A stretch of 64,000 bases of DNA from Deuterostichococcus epilithicus (lineage: Eukaryota; Chlorophyta; Trebouxiophyceae; Prasiolales; Stichococcaceae), in NCBI GenBank assembly GCA_033439295.1, contig JAVTLE010000010.1:1798001-1862000 (forward strand). Reading direction: 5' to 3'. This document shows positions 35,101 to 46,032 of this stretch, piece after piece. The position numbers and the translations under genes were made by a program. Under the pieces are notes generated by a model. That model was not told the origin of the DNA. It saw only the letters and a list, made by a program, of their open reading frames with translations, and ran no database searches. Every line of letters begins with the position of its first letter. The stretch's first letter is position 1.

Positions 35101-36652
35101 TGCAGGCAGGGCGAGGCTCTGTCGACTGGCGTCCAGCCAGTCTGCCTGGTCCGACGAGTGCCGCAGGCCATGACTGCCAGCGGACGCTTGGGTGGGACGT
35201 GCAGCTGAGGAGCACGGCGCCCGAACTGGCATCCGAGATGTGATGGCCAGAAACTCAATTGCTCACCTTCGAATCGTCAAGCGCCGAGTACTCCATGTTC
35301 TTGATGGCCATCTCCACGCCGAAGCCGGGTAGCTGCAACGGGCCGCCGGCGCCGTAAAAGGCGCAGCTATCCACCGTTGCGCCCAGCGCTCTGCACTGCT
35401 CGCGCAGCATCGGCCGATACACATACTTCACACGGCCTGTCCCTGCAAAAGACAGGCGTTGAAATGAGATGAAGTGGAAGCGTAACAAAATTACGGCAGC
35501 GACCATCTGGTCGCCATGTCCAACGTGGCTGACATATGCAGCGATGACGACCTGCAGTACTGAGGCAGCCTGCAGGCTGGGGGCTTAATCATTGAACACG
35601 ATGGGCACTGACGAGCAGCGTTCTCTCACAGCAGTTGTGAGGCTCATACCTGGCGTGTTGACGGCGGCGACCAGCTTGGCGTGCAGCGCCGCGAAGCACT
35701 GCGTGCCAACGGCGCCGTACAGTATGGCGACTGTTTCCGCCTCATCTCCTTTCTGCGCCACTGCGCCGCCGCCGCTGGCAGGAAACACGTGATCGACGTC
35801 GAACAGCTGCGGTGCGGTGCCGTTTGCCGCGGGCTGTGCCGCAGCCAGCAGCTCGTCCAGCTCAGCGGCGGTGGCCGCTGCCCGCCCATTGACATCAACC
35901 CAGCAGCACGCCTGCGATTTGAGGCTGTTGAGCGCTGGCACAGTGGCGCATACATGAACAGTCTCTGCCGTTTCAAGGCTGCAAGCACATGGGCGCTGGG
36001 CAGCTCTGAACTGGACCAGCTGTCATGCAAGGTGTCTGGCCAAGGTGCACCGCTTGAGTGTGCATTGTACCTTGATTCACAGCAAACAGCATGCACGTTT
36101 CGGCGGGCAGTCACGGCCCGGCTGCTGACCTGCTGCGGCGGCGAGCTGTCAGCGGCCAGGGTGCTGAACACCTCAAGGCGCGGGGAGTACTTGCGACTGG
36201 CCAGCACCACCGGCAGCAGGCGCGCCAGGGCTGGCGACGTGTGCAGTGCTGCGGCCGCCAGCACCTGCCCCCAGCAGTCCTCCTGCTGCGCCTCTGTTGA
36301 GCCGTCGCTGCCGCCGCGGCCGGCCCACGCCTCCACAAACGCCCAGAACTGTGGCGAGCCCTCATCTGCCTGCACCGGTGGCCGAGCGTTCTTGGATGGC
36401 AACTGTATTCCGAGGCATTTTATTCCTCAAAGGCTGCCATTTATTCAAATACTGCAATGATATCGTTCAGATTCCTACCAGACACTCTGCGGCCTCCAGC
36501 AGCGCAGGCGTGCTGCCCCACTTGGCCGTCAGCGCCACGCTGGCGCCTCTGCCCGACTGCCTCGCTGAGGCAGCTGCAGCGCTGCATGTTGCAGCTCCGC
36601 AGCACATCACCAGGAGCAGGTAAGCTGCATTCCTGTTCCGGACTCCCGACAT
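21915..36652 (-). CDS. UGGT: UDP-glucose:glycoprotein glucosyltransferase (ER folding sensor)
   Basis: The enzyme re-glucosylates misfolded N-glycoproteins in the ER lumen so that calreticulin-type chaperones rebind them. The start at 36652 opens a signal-peptide-like leader ([18 protein letters not shown]), then [18 protein letters not shown] and [11 protein letters not shown], the family N-terminus. Exons through about 27000 give the thioredoxin-like and beta-sandwich regions, for example [16 protein letters not shown] (28510), VYVPQ (27820), [18 protein letters not shown] (27500) and [20 protein letters not shown] (27100). The catalytic GT24 domain follows: [20 protein letters not shown] (26000), [18 protein letters not shown] (25720), [20 protein letters not shown] (25290, with the DxD-type DAD), [20 protein letters not shown] (24930), [20 protein letters not shown] (24560) and [13 protein letters not shown]-like (24230). 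Unusually, in-frame splicing seems to continue past the usual end (near 23220) into a charged coiled-coil-like tail ending at 21915. The tail may instead be a separate gene. Confidence 0.85.
24620..24680 (-). repeat. Exon start and acceptor duplicated in the upstream intron
   Basis: The glucosyltransferase exon opens at 24620 after TGTGCAG with GCAGACGGCGGCGGGCGACC. A near-identical TGTGCAG plus GCAGACGGCGGC occurs 52 bases upstream in gene direction, starting at 24672. Both the acceptor and the first exon bases are repeated. Confidence 0.75.
27611..27830 (-). repeat. Three tandem copies of an exon start bounding an intron
   Basis: Copies open at 27817 ([12 protein letters not shown]), 27738 (diverged, D-N-L-Q-L-A-E-L-P) and 27620 ([13 protein letters not shown]). 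The last is the real exon, which runs on into [20 protein letters not shown]. The first directly abuts the upstream exon ending in NVYVPQ. The intron therefore starts at CAG/GC within the first copy and ends at CAG before the third. Confidence 0.75.
34332..34575 (-). repeat. Three tandem copies of an exon start ([12 protein letters not shown])
   Basis: The real glucosyltransferase exon opens at 34332 ([17 protein letters not shown]). Copies open at 34441 ([15 protein letters not shown]) and 34574 (A-W-D-L-K-D-L-G-L). All three follow a CAG acceptor, and the two upstream copies share CCCTGCGCAG before it. The spacings are 109 and 133 bases. Confidence 0.8.
34929..35046 (-). repeat. Diverged copy of an exon start in the upstream intron
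   Basis: The exon opening at 34929 encodes [17 protein letters not shown]. About 117 bases upstream in gene direction, near 35046-34990, the intron encodes [17 protein letters not shown]. The copy lacks an obvious AG acceptor. Confidence 0.6.
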
Positions 36653-37336
36653 CCTGACGTCAAGATGGGCCGTCACACAATTATGACGCGCAGATTGTGT
36701 GACATCTGCTGTGACACACTTGGAGTGTTTTGCACCAAACTTTGCATTTGCGCAATTCTCATGCACCGCAAAAGTATCCGAGATTGAATCACGAACGTGA
36801 CGCCAACTTCCGGACACGGTGCTTGCGTGCGCTCATGTGCTTTACAACCCAGCGCTTTGTATGTCTGTTGTGCAAGTGATCGATGCTGTGGCCGAATAGG
36901 TGCACAATTTTCTCGGACATGCTGCATTGGCCAAGGGATATGATGTTTCATTAGGACCTTCCTGCATCCTGCCGCCGGTTCTGCCGCCAAGCTGACTCAT
37001 CGCCGGCGCGATCGACCGCACTCATCTGCAAATGCGTAATCTGCTCCTGTTTTCTGAACAGGCAATTCTCATCTTCGCTCCCTGAGTTTGCCCCTGCTCG
37101 TTGTGGCGAGATTGTGTTTCGAGGGGCACCATCGCTTGGGGCGGGTTTGACGTGGTTCAAGAGGCTTATTACAGAGTCGCAACGACGCGCAGCCTCAGAG
37201 TCGCGATCCAACTTCAGAGCGGTGTAATTTGAGGCCGTAACCACTTGACTGCTGTAAGAAAGCCGCACTCTCATTCAAGTGAAATCGCTAAACCACATAC
37301 TTAGCATCAGTGCAGGGCACATGATGCGTTGTCGGT
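36653..37336. promoter_or_regulatory. Divergent intergenic region (glucosyltransferase / ALS regulatory subunit)
   Basis: About 680 bases lie between the two start codons, so both promoters should be here. The stretch is less GC-rich than its flanks. I cannot name any specific element. Confidence 0.4.
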
Positions 37337-40300
37337 GTGGTGGCCAATCCAAGGCGGAGTTGCACACTCGCCAGGCTACAGCCGGTTCGAAGGCAGCGCT
37401 GCGCTGCTTCACGGTGCCTCTGCGACCGGCCAGCCCAGCTGCCCATGGCTGCCGCACCAGGTGCAACTGCTGCGCATGATGTGCGGTGGAGACACGCAAC
37501 CACAACCAGGTCTGATAGTCATCTGCAAACACTACGAAACCACTTCTGTGCATTCAGGGGATCCGCAGGCTTGAGGCCGCGTCAACCATCTGCGGTATGC
37601 CCCGCCGCGGGTGTTAATGGCAGCAGCCATGCGGCGGCGCCAGTGCAAGAGCCGGTTGACCAGCCGCTGGCAGCGGGCGAATGTCGCCACGTTCTATCTG
37701 TCTTCGTGGCGGATGAAGCGGGCCTGATCAATCAAGTCTCCCGGGTCTTCACAGAAGCTGGTGCGGTGAACCGCTGTGTGCACGCTGCACTATCCTCAGG
37801 ACGGCAAGCCACTGTATCTCGTGCCTGCATCTCCAACTCCTGCGGGCAGACGTCTCACAGAAGCTGGTGCAGCGGTGTTCGCTGCGTTGCACGCTGCACT
37901 TTCCTTGGGACACACTGTCTCGTGTCTGCATCTCACACTCCTGCGGGCAAACGTCACACCAACCGGCTGCGTCCCGTTTAGGCAAGAACATCGAGAGCTT
38001 GGCGGTGGGCTTGAATGTGGACACGGCTCTGTTCACGATCACAATTGCGGGCACGGCGGACGAGGCCAGCCACCTGCTGCAGGAGGTCAGCCAGCTCGAA
38101 AAGGTGGGTGCGTGCTCGGCAGTGACACCCACATCATGATGTGCCAACCTTCTAAGTGAGTACCGCACTCGACCATCCGCATCACCATGCGACGACCTGC
38201 TCCATCGGTGCACAGCGACGGGCGCGTGCCGCGGCGTTTGCTGGTGCCATGCATTCCACCAGTGTGGCCGTGCATCCGACGCAGGTGCTGCATGTTGCGG
38301 ACCTGACGGCCGACGACATGCCTGGCATGTGTCTTGCAGGTGCTGTATGTTGAGGACCTGACGGCGGAGAACCGCGTGGAGCGGGAGCTGGTGCTCATCA
38401 AAGTGCGCGCGCCGCCGGGCGAGGCGCGCACGCAGATCAGGGAGCTTGCGCAGATCTTCAGGGCGCGCATCCTCGACGCCTCAGGTATGCGACTTTCAGC
38501 ATGGCCGCCTCTGCCGCGGTCATCTGTGCTCAGAGCTAGGTGAGGTGGTCCATCAGGCTGCGCCGTACACTCACAGTCGAGACATCCACGAAAAATTCCT
38601 GTGATTGACACATCTGTGCGCGCAGAGAGCGTCATGACGATGGCGGTCACCGGCGACGCCGGCAAGACCCTGGTGTTACAGTCCAACCTGCAGCGCTTCG
38701 GCATTGTGCAGCTGGCCCGCACGGGCAGCGTGTCCCTCAAGCGCGGCGGCCGCCTCCTCGATGTCACCTCCAGCCTGCGCAGCTTTGACGAGGCTGATGG
38801 CGGCTTTGGCATCGGCGGCGGCGGCAGCGGCGGCCCGGAACTGTCACATGAGGCGCTGTTGGCACTTGCTGAGCAGCAGAGCCCCTCCACCGAGCTGTGG
38901 GAGGCCAAACAGGTAATAAAGGGCTCGTTAAACTTACCAGGGGGGTGATAGCTCGCAGCCGAGCAGGTCTCGGTGTACAGTGCAACTGTGGCGGTGTCAT
39001 GACATTGCATGAGGAGAACATGCGAGCTGTGGTAGCGGTGCCTGTCCAAGGCTCTCTTACTGGGACTCTACGGTGTTGGCGCAGTTGATCTCAGAGGACG
39101 GCACGGCGCTGGGTGTGCTGGATGACTCGTACACCCTGTCCATCGAGGTACGGCAGCTGATCCTGTGCAACTTTGGATTGGAATGATCGGACTGAGTCCT
39201 GAGCAGCATCAGCTGTGCATTTCAGCACTCATGCCAGCGCACCATTTTGAAAGGTGTCTGCCGCTCAGGAGCCGCTTGTTCCGCACCTCCTCTCAGGTCA
39301 GCAACCGGGCAGGCAGCCTGCTGGACATCACTGGCGCATTCGCGCAGCGGGGCATCAACGTGCAGAGCCTGGCGGCCGGCTCCAGCGAGCAGCCTGGGCA
39401 TCACCGCATCACCGTCGTCATCCCGCGCGACGAGGAGGGCCTCCCCGACCTCGTGCAGCAGGTGTGTTTAAACGAGACTGACAAGGCTCATGTATCTCGA
39501 TTGAGCTAGGGGTTTCCCGGTGCAGATCTGAGAACGCTGTACGAGACTGAGGCTGCCAGCCGCCCACCTTCAGTCATATAGCTGAGTCATCTTCGCTGAC
39601 TCCTGCGGTGGTGGTACAGCTCGCGGTCAAGCGAGGGTGAGAGTTGATCTGATGCGGTGCCGCAGATCGAGGAACTGGACATCGTGCACAGTGTCAAAGA
39701 CTTGACGGATGCCCCCTTTGTGGCGCGGGAGCTCATGATCGTCAAGGTGAGCATGCAGTCGTGGACACTGAACAGCGGGAGCACATTAGGTGTTGGCATG
39801 CTTAACATGCTCTGGCATGTAATCGCGCGTTCAAATGACAGTGATGAGAGGCGGCCCAATTGCTGTTTGCTTCATGCAGGTGCGGTGCCAGCCCGGCCAG
39901 AGGGGCGACATCAAGGAGATTGCGGGTGAGCTATTCCTGCAGCACAGGACGCGTGGTCGCTGGTGACTGTGAGGCATCCATCCATGGCACTCAACCAGTC
40001 TGGCCATCTTCCGCAGAAATCTTCCATGGCAAAGTCATCGACCTGTCCGGCCAGACGATCACGCTGGAGCTGCAGGGCAAGGAGGTGGGCATTGATGAAA
40101 GAATATCTAATATCAGTTGACGGTCCATCTTTTTCATGGGCTCCGCGCTACCCTTCTGCGTGCCTGACATGACCTGCCGATGCAGCACCGCCGATGTGTC
40201 TGCATCCTGTCAAACGCAGGGGAAGATGATAGCGGCGCAGGGTCTTTTGAAACAGTACGGCATTTTGGAGGTGGCGCGCACGGGGCGCGTCGCCATGTCA

Positions 40301-40363
40301 CGGGACAGCGGCATCAACACGCGGTTCCTGAACGCAAGGAGGACAGGGCAGGTCATGGTGTGA
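37337..40363 (+). CDS. ilvH: Acetolactate synthase regulatory (small) subunit, duplicated ACT form
   Basis: This is the regulatory subunit of acetohydroxyacid synthase. It confers feedback sensitivity to branched-chain amino acids and acts in the plastid in the green lineage. Two homologous halves are visible, as in plants. First half: [20 protein letters not shown] (37690), [20 protein letters not shown] (37981), [20 protein letters not shown] (38340), [20 protein letters not shown] (38680). Second half: YTLSIE then [20 protein letters not shown] (39130-39360), [20 protein letters not shown] (39660), [20 protein letters not shown] (40015) and [20 protein letters not shown] (40250). The stop is at 40361-40363. 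The upstream frame from 37337 is Arg/Ala/Ser-rich and could be a transit peptide; ATG 37445 is an alternative start. Introns carry two tandem duplications of exon edges. Confidence 0.9.
37749..37960 (+). repeat. Tandem duplication spanning a splice donor
   Basis: Two units about 106 bases apart begin with TCACAGAAGCTGGTGC at 37749 and 37855. They continue alike through CACGCTGCACT and CTGCGGGCA. The first unit holds the true exon end (F-T-E-A-G) and its GT donor. The second lies wholly in the intron before the next exon at about 37981. Confidence 0.8.
38285..38372 (+). repeat. Exon start and acceptor duplicated in the upstream intron
   Basis: The real exon opens at 38340 after TTGCAG and encodes [10 protein letters not shown]. 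Fifty-five bases earlier, at 38285 after GCAG, the intron carries [10 protein letters not shown]. Most of the first 30 bases match. Confidence 0.85.
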
Positions 40364-40950
40364 GGGGTCATGCTGCGCGTGATATGGCACCCTGGAGTGT
40401 AATTTCGCAGCCACCCGGCAGTCTTCTGGTCCACCCCCAGAGTTTCAGTTTGCTGCTCGGACTGATTAATCCACACTTCGCAAACGGGTCTAGGGTTTGT
40501 CTGTTAGAAGCTCAGAAAGTCGCAGCATATCTGCTGGCGAAACACACTGCAGCTGCTTCTTGAGGCAATTTCGTGGGAATGTGCCAAGTTGACTTCGCCC
40601 AGCGCTCTTCTGCTGACTACTCTGCAGGATGTTGTTGAATCATATCTAGGAGCGTTAAACCAATTTCACATCCTAAAGTAGCCGGGTGGCGGACTTTACT
40701 GAATCCGATTTGGCTCGCTGCCACAGGCCGACCTGTGACGCCACTTTCGAGCGTGTAACTGACAGCTGATTAGCTGATTGATAGCGAGTTCTGCAGCGAA
40801 ATTGCAGCTTGAGCCACCGTCCTCCTGTTGCCAGCAGCCGCTTGCGCGTGCCTCGTCAGCGCGGCCGCTTCGCCGCTGGCCTGGAGGTTCGCGCCGACAG
40901 CGCAATCTTCAGCACTTCAGCTGGCCTGATCACATCAGACTGCGAGCGCC
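40364..40950. other. Intergenic, same-strand gap
   Basis: This gap holds the 3' end of the ALS regulatory gene and the promoter of the SAMHD1-like gene. TGTAA, the usual green-algal polyadenylation word, occurs at 40754-40758 on the plus strand. Nothing else was recognised. Confidence 0.4.
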
Positions 40951-43900
40951 ATGGACGAGGATGATGGCATCAGAATGTCTCAGGTGCTATGCAAGAGCAA
41001 GCTCTGGTGCCTCCTGCGTCGCACGACGATGCCTGCTGCATGGCTGACAGCCAGCATCAGCTGCTGAGAACAAGCGCCGTTCATGCATGCAGCAAGTGCA
41101 CACCGCGCCGAACGATCTGCGGCGGCATCTGGACAGCGGCGGCTCAGGCCGTGGCAGCACTTTGGATAGCAGGCTGCGACTGGATCCGCTGCCAGCTCGC
41201 CTTGACAAGGGCTACTACTTCAATGTGAGGCCTTCTCTCGTCATCAGCCATGCATGCGTTGCTGCGCTCCATCCACTATGCATGCAGAACCCATGATGCA
41301 GCAATTGGTGCCTTTCTGCCCAGTTGGCTCACGTGCCGCAAGCAGATGCAGCTGTGCAGCCCAACGCTGCCGGTGATGCTCCTGCGCAGCCAATGATCCT
41401 AAACCTCGAACAACGCAGGACGCGGTCCACGGGCTCATGCGGCTGGAAGGCATCAGCACGCTGATCATCGACACGCCACAGTTCCAGCGCCTGCGCGAGC
41501 TGAAGCAGCTCGGACTCACATACTATGTGTTCCCGTCGGCGTCCCATAATCGCTTCGAGCACAGTCTAGGCGTCGCCTACAAGGCGCACGAGGTATGAGG
41601 GATCCTCATCGTTATTCGTTTCTTCAATTCTGAATGGACCCAGCGCCGCCCTGAGCGCTGTCACCCACTGGTGTGCATGCTCAGCGGTTGTCACGCGAGT
41701 GCTGTCAGCTGGGCTGCATGCTGTGAGGGAGCAGGGCTGGGTGGTCATGATAGAGCACATGCAAGAGTGAATGCCAGCAGCACATGCGCCTCCTCTGTCT
41801 GAGATTGCACCTGCGGTGCAGCCCAAATGCCAGAGTTGCAGCAACAGGTTGAGCTAGCAAGTGGAGTGCATGGTGGTGTGTGCCTGAGTTGGAGTATGCT
41901 TGCCCCAGGCAGCGTACCAGATCTGGCGGTCGCAGGGGCCGCTGCTGGGCGTGCAGAAAGCCGATGTGGAGACGGTGCAGATCGCAGGTTAGTTTTTGCA
42001 TGATGACATGCTGCTGCAGCTCACGGTACATGACATGCTCTCAAGCCAGGCTCGTCTCCTTCACGTGTCAACCTGACTGCCGCATCAAGCACATCGAACA
42101 AGAGGCAGAGCGTCGATTACTTTATGCAGGCCTATGCCACGACTTGGGCCATGGTCCTTTTTCGCACGTCTTCGACAGCGAATTTCTGAAGCGCAAAGGC
42201 ATCACCGACTGGTGAGAAGTCCTGCTACTGCACATCCACAGCATCGTGTGATGGCTTCACCTCGGCTGCGGCGCAGAGACACTTCCTGTTTCCTGTCGTC
42301 CGCTCGAATGTACAGTCCATGATGGTGCAATCCAAAATGCAAATTCCGCATGGCAGGTCGCACGAGGAGATGTCGACACTGATTCTGGACGACATCGTGG
42401 CGGAGCTACACACAAAGTACGGCGAGGAGGCAGAACACATCCTGCCAGCGGCGCGCGTGAGTCGCAGCATGCCCTGCGGCTCATCCTCACTGGCCTCAGC
42501 AATGCTCTCGAGTCAGCCGGCCCAGGCAGTCGCTGGGCGCCCTTATACCTATGCTGCCATTTTGCTGTTGCCATCTACTGCTGACTGCGACCAAATGATT
42601 GATGATCTGCGCGGGCCGCAGGTGAAGGACGTAAAGAACCTCATACTGTCGGCGCACATACCCTCTCTGCGGGCTGCCAGCGACAAGAAGTTTCTGTTCG
42701 ACATTGTCGCCAACGGCATCAACGGCATCGATGTCGACAAGTGCGCCGTCGGCTCCTCTTCCAGGGCTCTCCCCTTGCAGACCCGCATGCACAGCTGCTG
42801 GTCTCCTGCGCCAAATGTTGGCGCCTCTTGAAAGCCTCCTGATTGTCTACCTGCTGCAAGAGTACGCCTCCAATAGCTGTGGCACATCAGCGGCAGCAGG
42901 CTGATGCAGGCCGCCCTGCTGGACAGCGCAGATTTGACTACCTGGCACGGGACGCGCTGCATTGCGGCGTCAAAACCAGCTGCGACTTTGACAGGATCAT
43001 GCGCTTCTCAAAGGTGAGTCGGCTTGAGAATCATCGACATGATTCGAAGCGCCTCGCCCAGGGTTTCGCTCAGCCTGACACTCAGCAGCCTGCTCAGCTG
43101 GGCAGCCTTTGGCAAAGCTGGGCTGCGCTTCTATGTGCTGTGGGACTGAGCGGACAGCTTTAACACCGGTCATTGCTGCAGGTTATCGATGACGAGATCT
43201 GCTTCAAGGCGTCGGTGCACTCCAACATTTACGAGCTGTACCACTGCCGCGCTCAGATGCACTCCAACATCTACAACCACAGGCGCGGCTTACATCATAC
43301 ACCTGCTTCAGTGCAGCTGCTTCACTGCACCTCATGCCGGGACCGCTGGTCGTGTCCATGCACTGTCCAGGCTCGACTTCTGCAGCTTGCCGGCAGCGTG
43401 CACTCTGGCTTGCAAATGCAGCTGCACTGAATGTAGTCGACACACGAACAGGCTGTTGGGCTGCATGGCCAGCTGCCACAGCGCTTGGCCAGCAACCCAT
43501 GGGAAACACTCTAACGCCCCTACATCCCTGCCACCGTGTAGGAAGGCAAAGGGCATCGAGCACATGATAGTCGACGCGCTGCTGGAGGCGGACAAGGCGC
43601 TGCACTTCAGCGACCGCATCCGGAACGCTGCTGACTTCGTGACACTCGATGACAGCATCCTCAAGGGCATCGAGAACTTCCATTTGTACAACCCAGGGTG
43701 GGTGTCGGTGCGGTACTGCACGTTGCGTTGTGCGCAGGCAGCGCCATGCAGCTTCTGCAAGACGATGCAGGCGGGTGCAAGTGTAAGCATTTTCCCGCAT
43801 CCACCGTGCTGCAGCTGGCCAGCACCTGTGGCGATGGGATTGCTCGCCGAAGTCGCCAGGGCACGTTCTAGAGAGACACGCCTACCTGATTGAAGGGGAA

Positions 43901-45577
43901 CCCACACACAATGCCCTAGAACTGAGCGCCCGACTGCCCCAACGCGATGCAGGTACTGCGATGTGAATGAGGGTGCGGTGCGGCGGGCGCAGGCCATCAT
44001 CGGGCGGCTGCGGCGGCGTGACCTGTACCGCTACGTGCAGGCAAGTGTGCATGGAGAGGCCAGGCTCCGCCATGTGGCTCGGCTGCGTCGGCGAGGGGAA
44101 GGGGTGACGGCGACCAGGGTGACAGTCAGCAGTGCTGCCAGCGTGGTATCGCCGAGGCCGCCGCCTGGACGGGGCTTAGTGAGGCAGGTCCGTCAGGGTG
44201 GTAACCGCCAGGATCTTCATTCTGTAAACCCTACATGCAGGAGGTCACCATCCCACCAGAGCGGCTGGAGCGCGACCAGTGGAAACTGCCCAAGGCCCAG
44301 GGTGCGCTGGCTGCCGCAAAGCCTGGGAAACTCCGATGAATCGCACATGCCGCCCTGTTTTCAGTGACCCCAACCTTGCTGCGGCCGGCTGCTGTGCTGC
44401 GGCATGCTGACGTAGAAGGCGGGACCCAGTCTCTGCGGACCCGCGCCGTCGACCGCTGCCCGAGCCAAGTTGCGACCAGAGGCTGGGGAGTGTGCTGCGG
44501 AGCATTTCTGTCACACGTGGTTGCGCCTGGGCACGCACCCTGGTATCTCGTCTTGTGGGGACGACATCGGTCAGCGCTGCAAGTGACCACCTGGCCGTGC
44601 AATGCTCTAATATGGAAGCACCCCCGAGACTGTATACCCGCTGCCCGCAGACATCCTGGGGCACTACTCGGGTCCGGTGCGGCTGCGGGAGGAGGACATC
44701 ATCCTGACGGAGAAGAAGGTCAACTTCTCCATGGGCGCCGACAACCCCATGGACAAGGCGCGCCGGCAATTTTAGAAATGTTGCTGGCAACATGTGAATG
44801 TTCATTGCCTGTGTGTGTGTGTGGGTGCCGACAGCCCCATGGGCAAGGCATGTCTGTTGGCCCCAGGACTGCAGCTCAGCAGAGGCGCTGCGATTATGTT
44901 GCGTCCGTGTATGCTGTCCCTGTCGCAACCGGCTGTTGCCCTGGAGTCTTATTGGAAGGGTGCAGGGGAAGCCTGTCAGCTGCCGCACCAGGGTTGACGG
45001 TGCCTGTGGTGTGCGCCAACCCTGCCTGCCCCTCTCTCCTGCAGGTGCACTTCTTCAAGGACTTCGACAGCGAGGAGAAGTTCCGCATCACCGGGCGGGA
45101 CGAAAACTCCATGCTGCCCAGCCACTTTCAGGTGCGCCGCCCCGCCGCTGCTGCAACTCCTCTGTGAATTTAAACTCGGTGAGAGATGCGCCGCGCCCAC
45201 TTGCGCTGTCGCGGATGTCTGTCAGACCTGTAGTGGTCGACAGCCGAGCTTGCTGGACGCTGTCTAACAAAGCAGCGTTCCCTGTTCACCGCTGGGCCGG
45301 CAGGCTTCCTGATCGTGTCCCCGTTCGACTGTGTGCTCAAGGCATTGTGTCTTAGCGCCTCAACTGTGTGCAGGACAAGAAGCTGCGTATCTACAGTCGG
45401 AACAGCAACGAGAAGTACACAGCGGCGGTCAATGACGCATTTGAGCGCTGGACGCAACAGCACTTCAGCGGCCAGGTCAAGCCATGCTCGCCGTTCAAGG
45501 GGCTGCACTCCAAGAAGCGCAAGCTGAGCCAGGACAGCTCCGACAGCAGGGTGCTGAGCTACCCTGCGACGCAGTAG
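40951..45577 (+). CDS. SAMHD1/VEN4-like HD-domain dNTP triphosphohydrolase
   Basis: The family hydrolyses dNTPs to nucleoside plus triphosphate and balances nucleotide pools; VEN4 is the plant member. Exon 1 is 40951-40983 ([11 protein letters not shown]) and exon 2 is 41093-41224, both in phase. HD-domain landmarks follow: [20 protein letters not shown] (41420), [16 protein letters not shown] (41550), the catalytic HD in [17 protein letters not shown] (42130) and [11 protein letters not shown] (42940), which supplies the third metal ligand. Later exons give [20 protein letters not shown] (43190), [20 protein letters not shown] (43550) and [20 protein letters not shown] (43965). The C-terminal lobe has [13 protein letters not shown] joined to [15 protein letters not shown] (44720-45130), and the tail ends VLSYPATQ. 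No SAM domain is seen. The join after MDK appears to use a GC donor. Confidence 0.88.
44732..44847 (+). repeat. Exon end duplicated in the following intron
   Basis: The exon ends at 44757 with G-A-D-N-P-M-D-K followed by GC. Ninety bases downstream, at 44822-44847, the intron repeats G-A-D-S-P-M-G-K, again followed by GC. The next exon does not begin until 45045. Confidence 0.8.
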
Positions 45578-46032
45578 GGCGGAGGGGGCGGTTTCATGCG
45601 CAGCCGCCGGCCCGGATGCAGTGCGCGATGGGCGGCGGGATGCAGTAGGGAAACAATCGGGGTTCGTTCTGAACAAGGTCCATCTATTGGAGAGCTGTGA
45701 CGGGCTCACTCAGTATGCATTCAGAGCGACCCTACTCCAGAGCTTGAGGTTCAAACGTAGCGCGCTCCATTCAGAACTCTGAAGGGTGATCTTGTGCAAT
45801 AACTGGAGCTGTCTGGGAGCAACATGACATAAAACATGATGAGGTCTTCGGTCGAGATGCACCTTGATCTACGAACAAGCCTCAACGATCGGTTACAGGG
45901 GCAAGTGAGCACACTACTTATATCCGTGTAGTATCACACTGTATCTCTTGGCTTTGAGGCCAAGGATCATCCACTGCCCGCAGGCAGGTCTCCGCCACAG
46001 TCTGAGCCACGAGGCATTTGGCCCAGGCAAGT
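45578..46032. other. Intergenic between convergent genes
   Basis: The SAMHD1-like gene and the YGGT gene converge here, so the region holds two 3' untranslated regions. No coding frame, RNA gene or repeat was recognised. Confidence 0.5.
45893..45897 (-). terminator. Candidate TGTAA polyadenylation signal
   Basis: On the minus strand this reads TGTAA, the common green-algal poly(A) word. It lies about 136 bases past the YGGT stop codon. The word is short, so this rests mainly on position. Confidence 0.35.
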
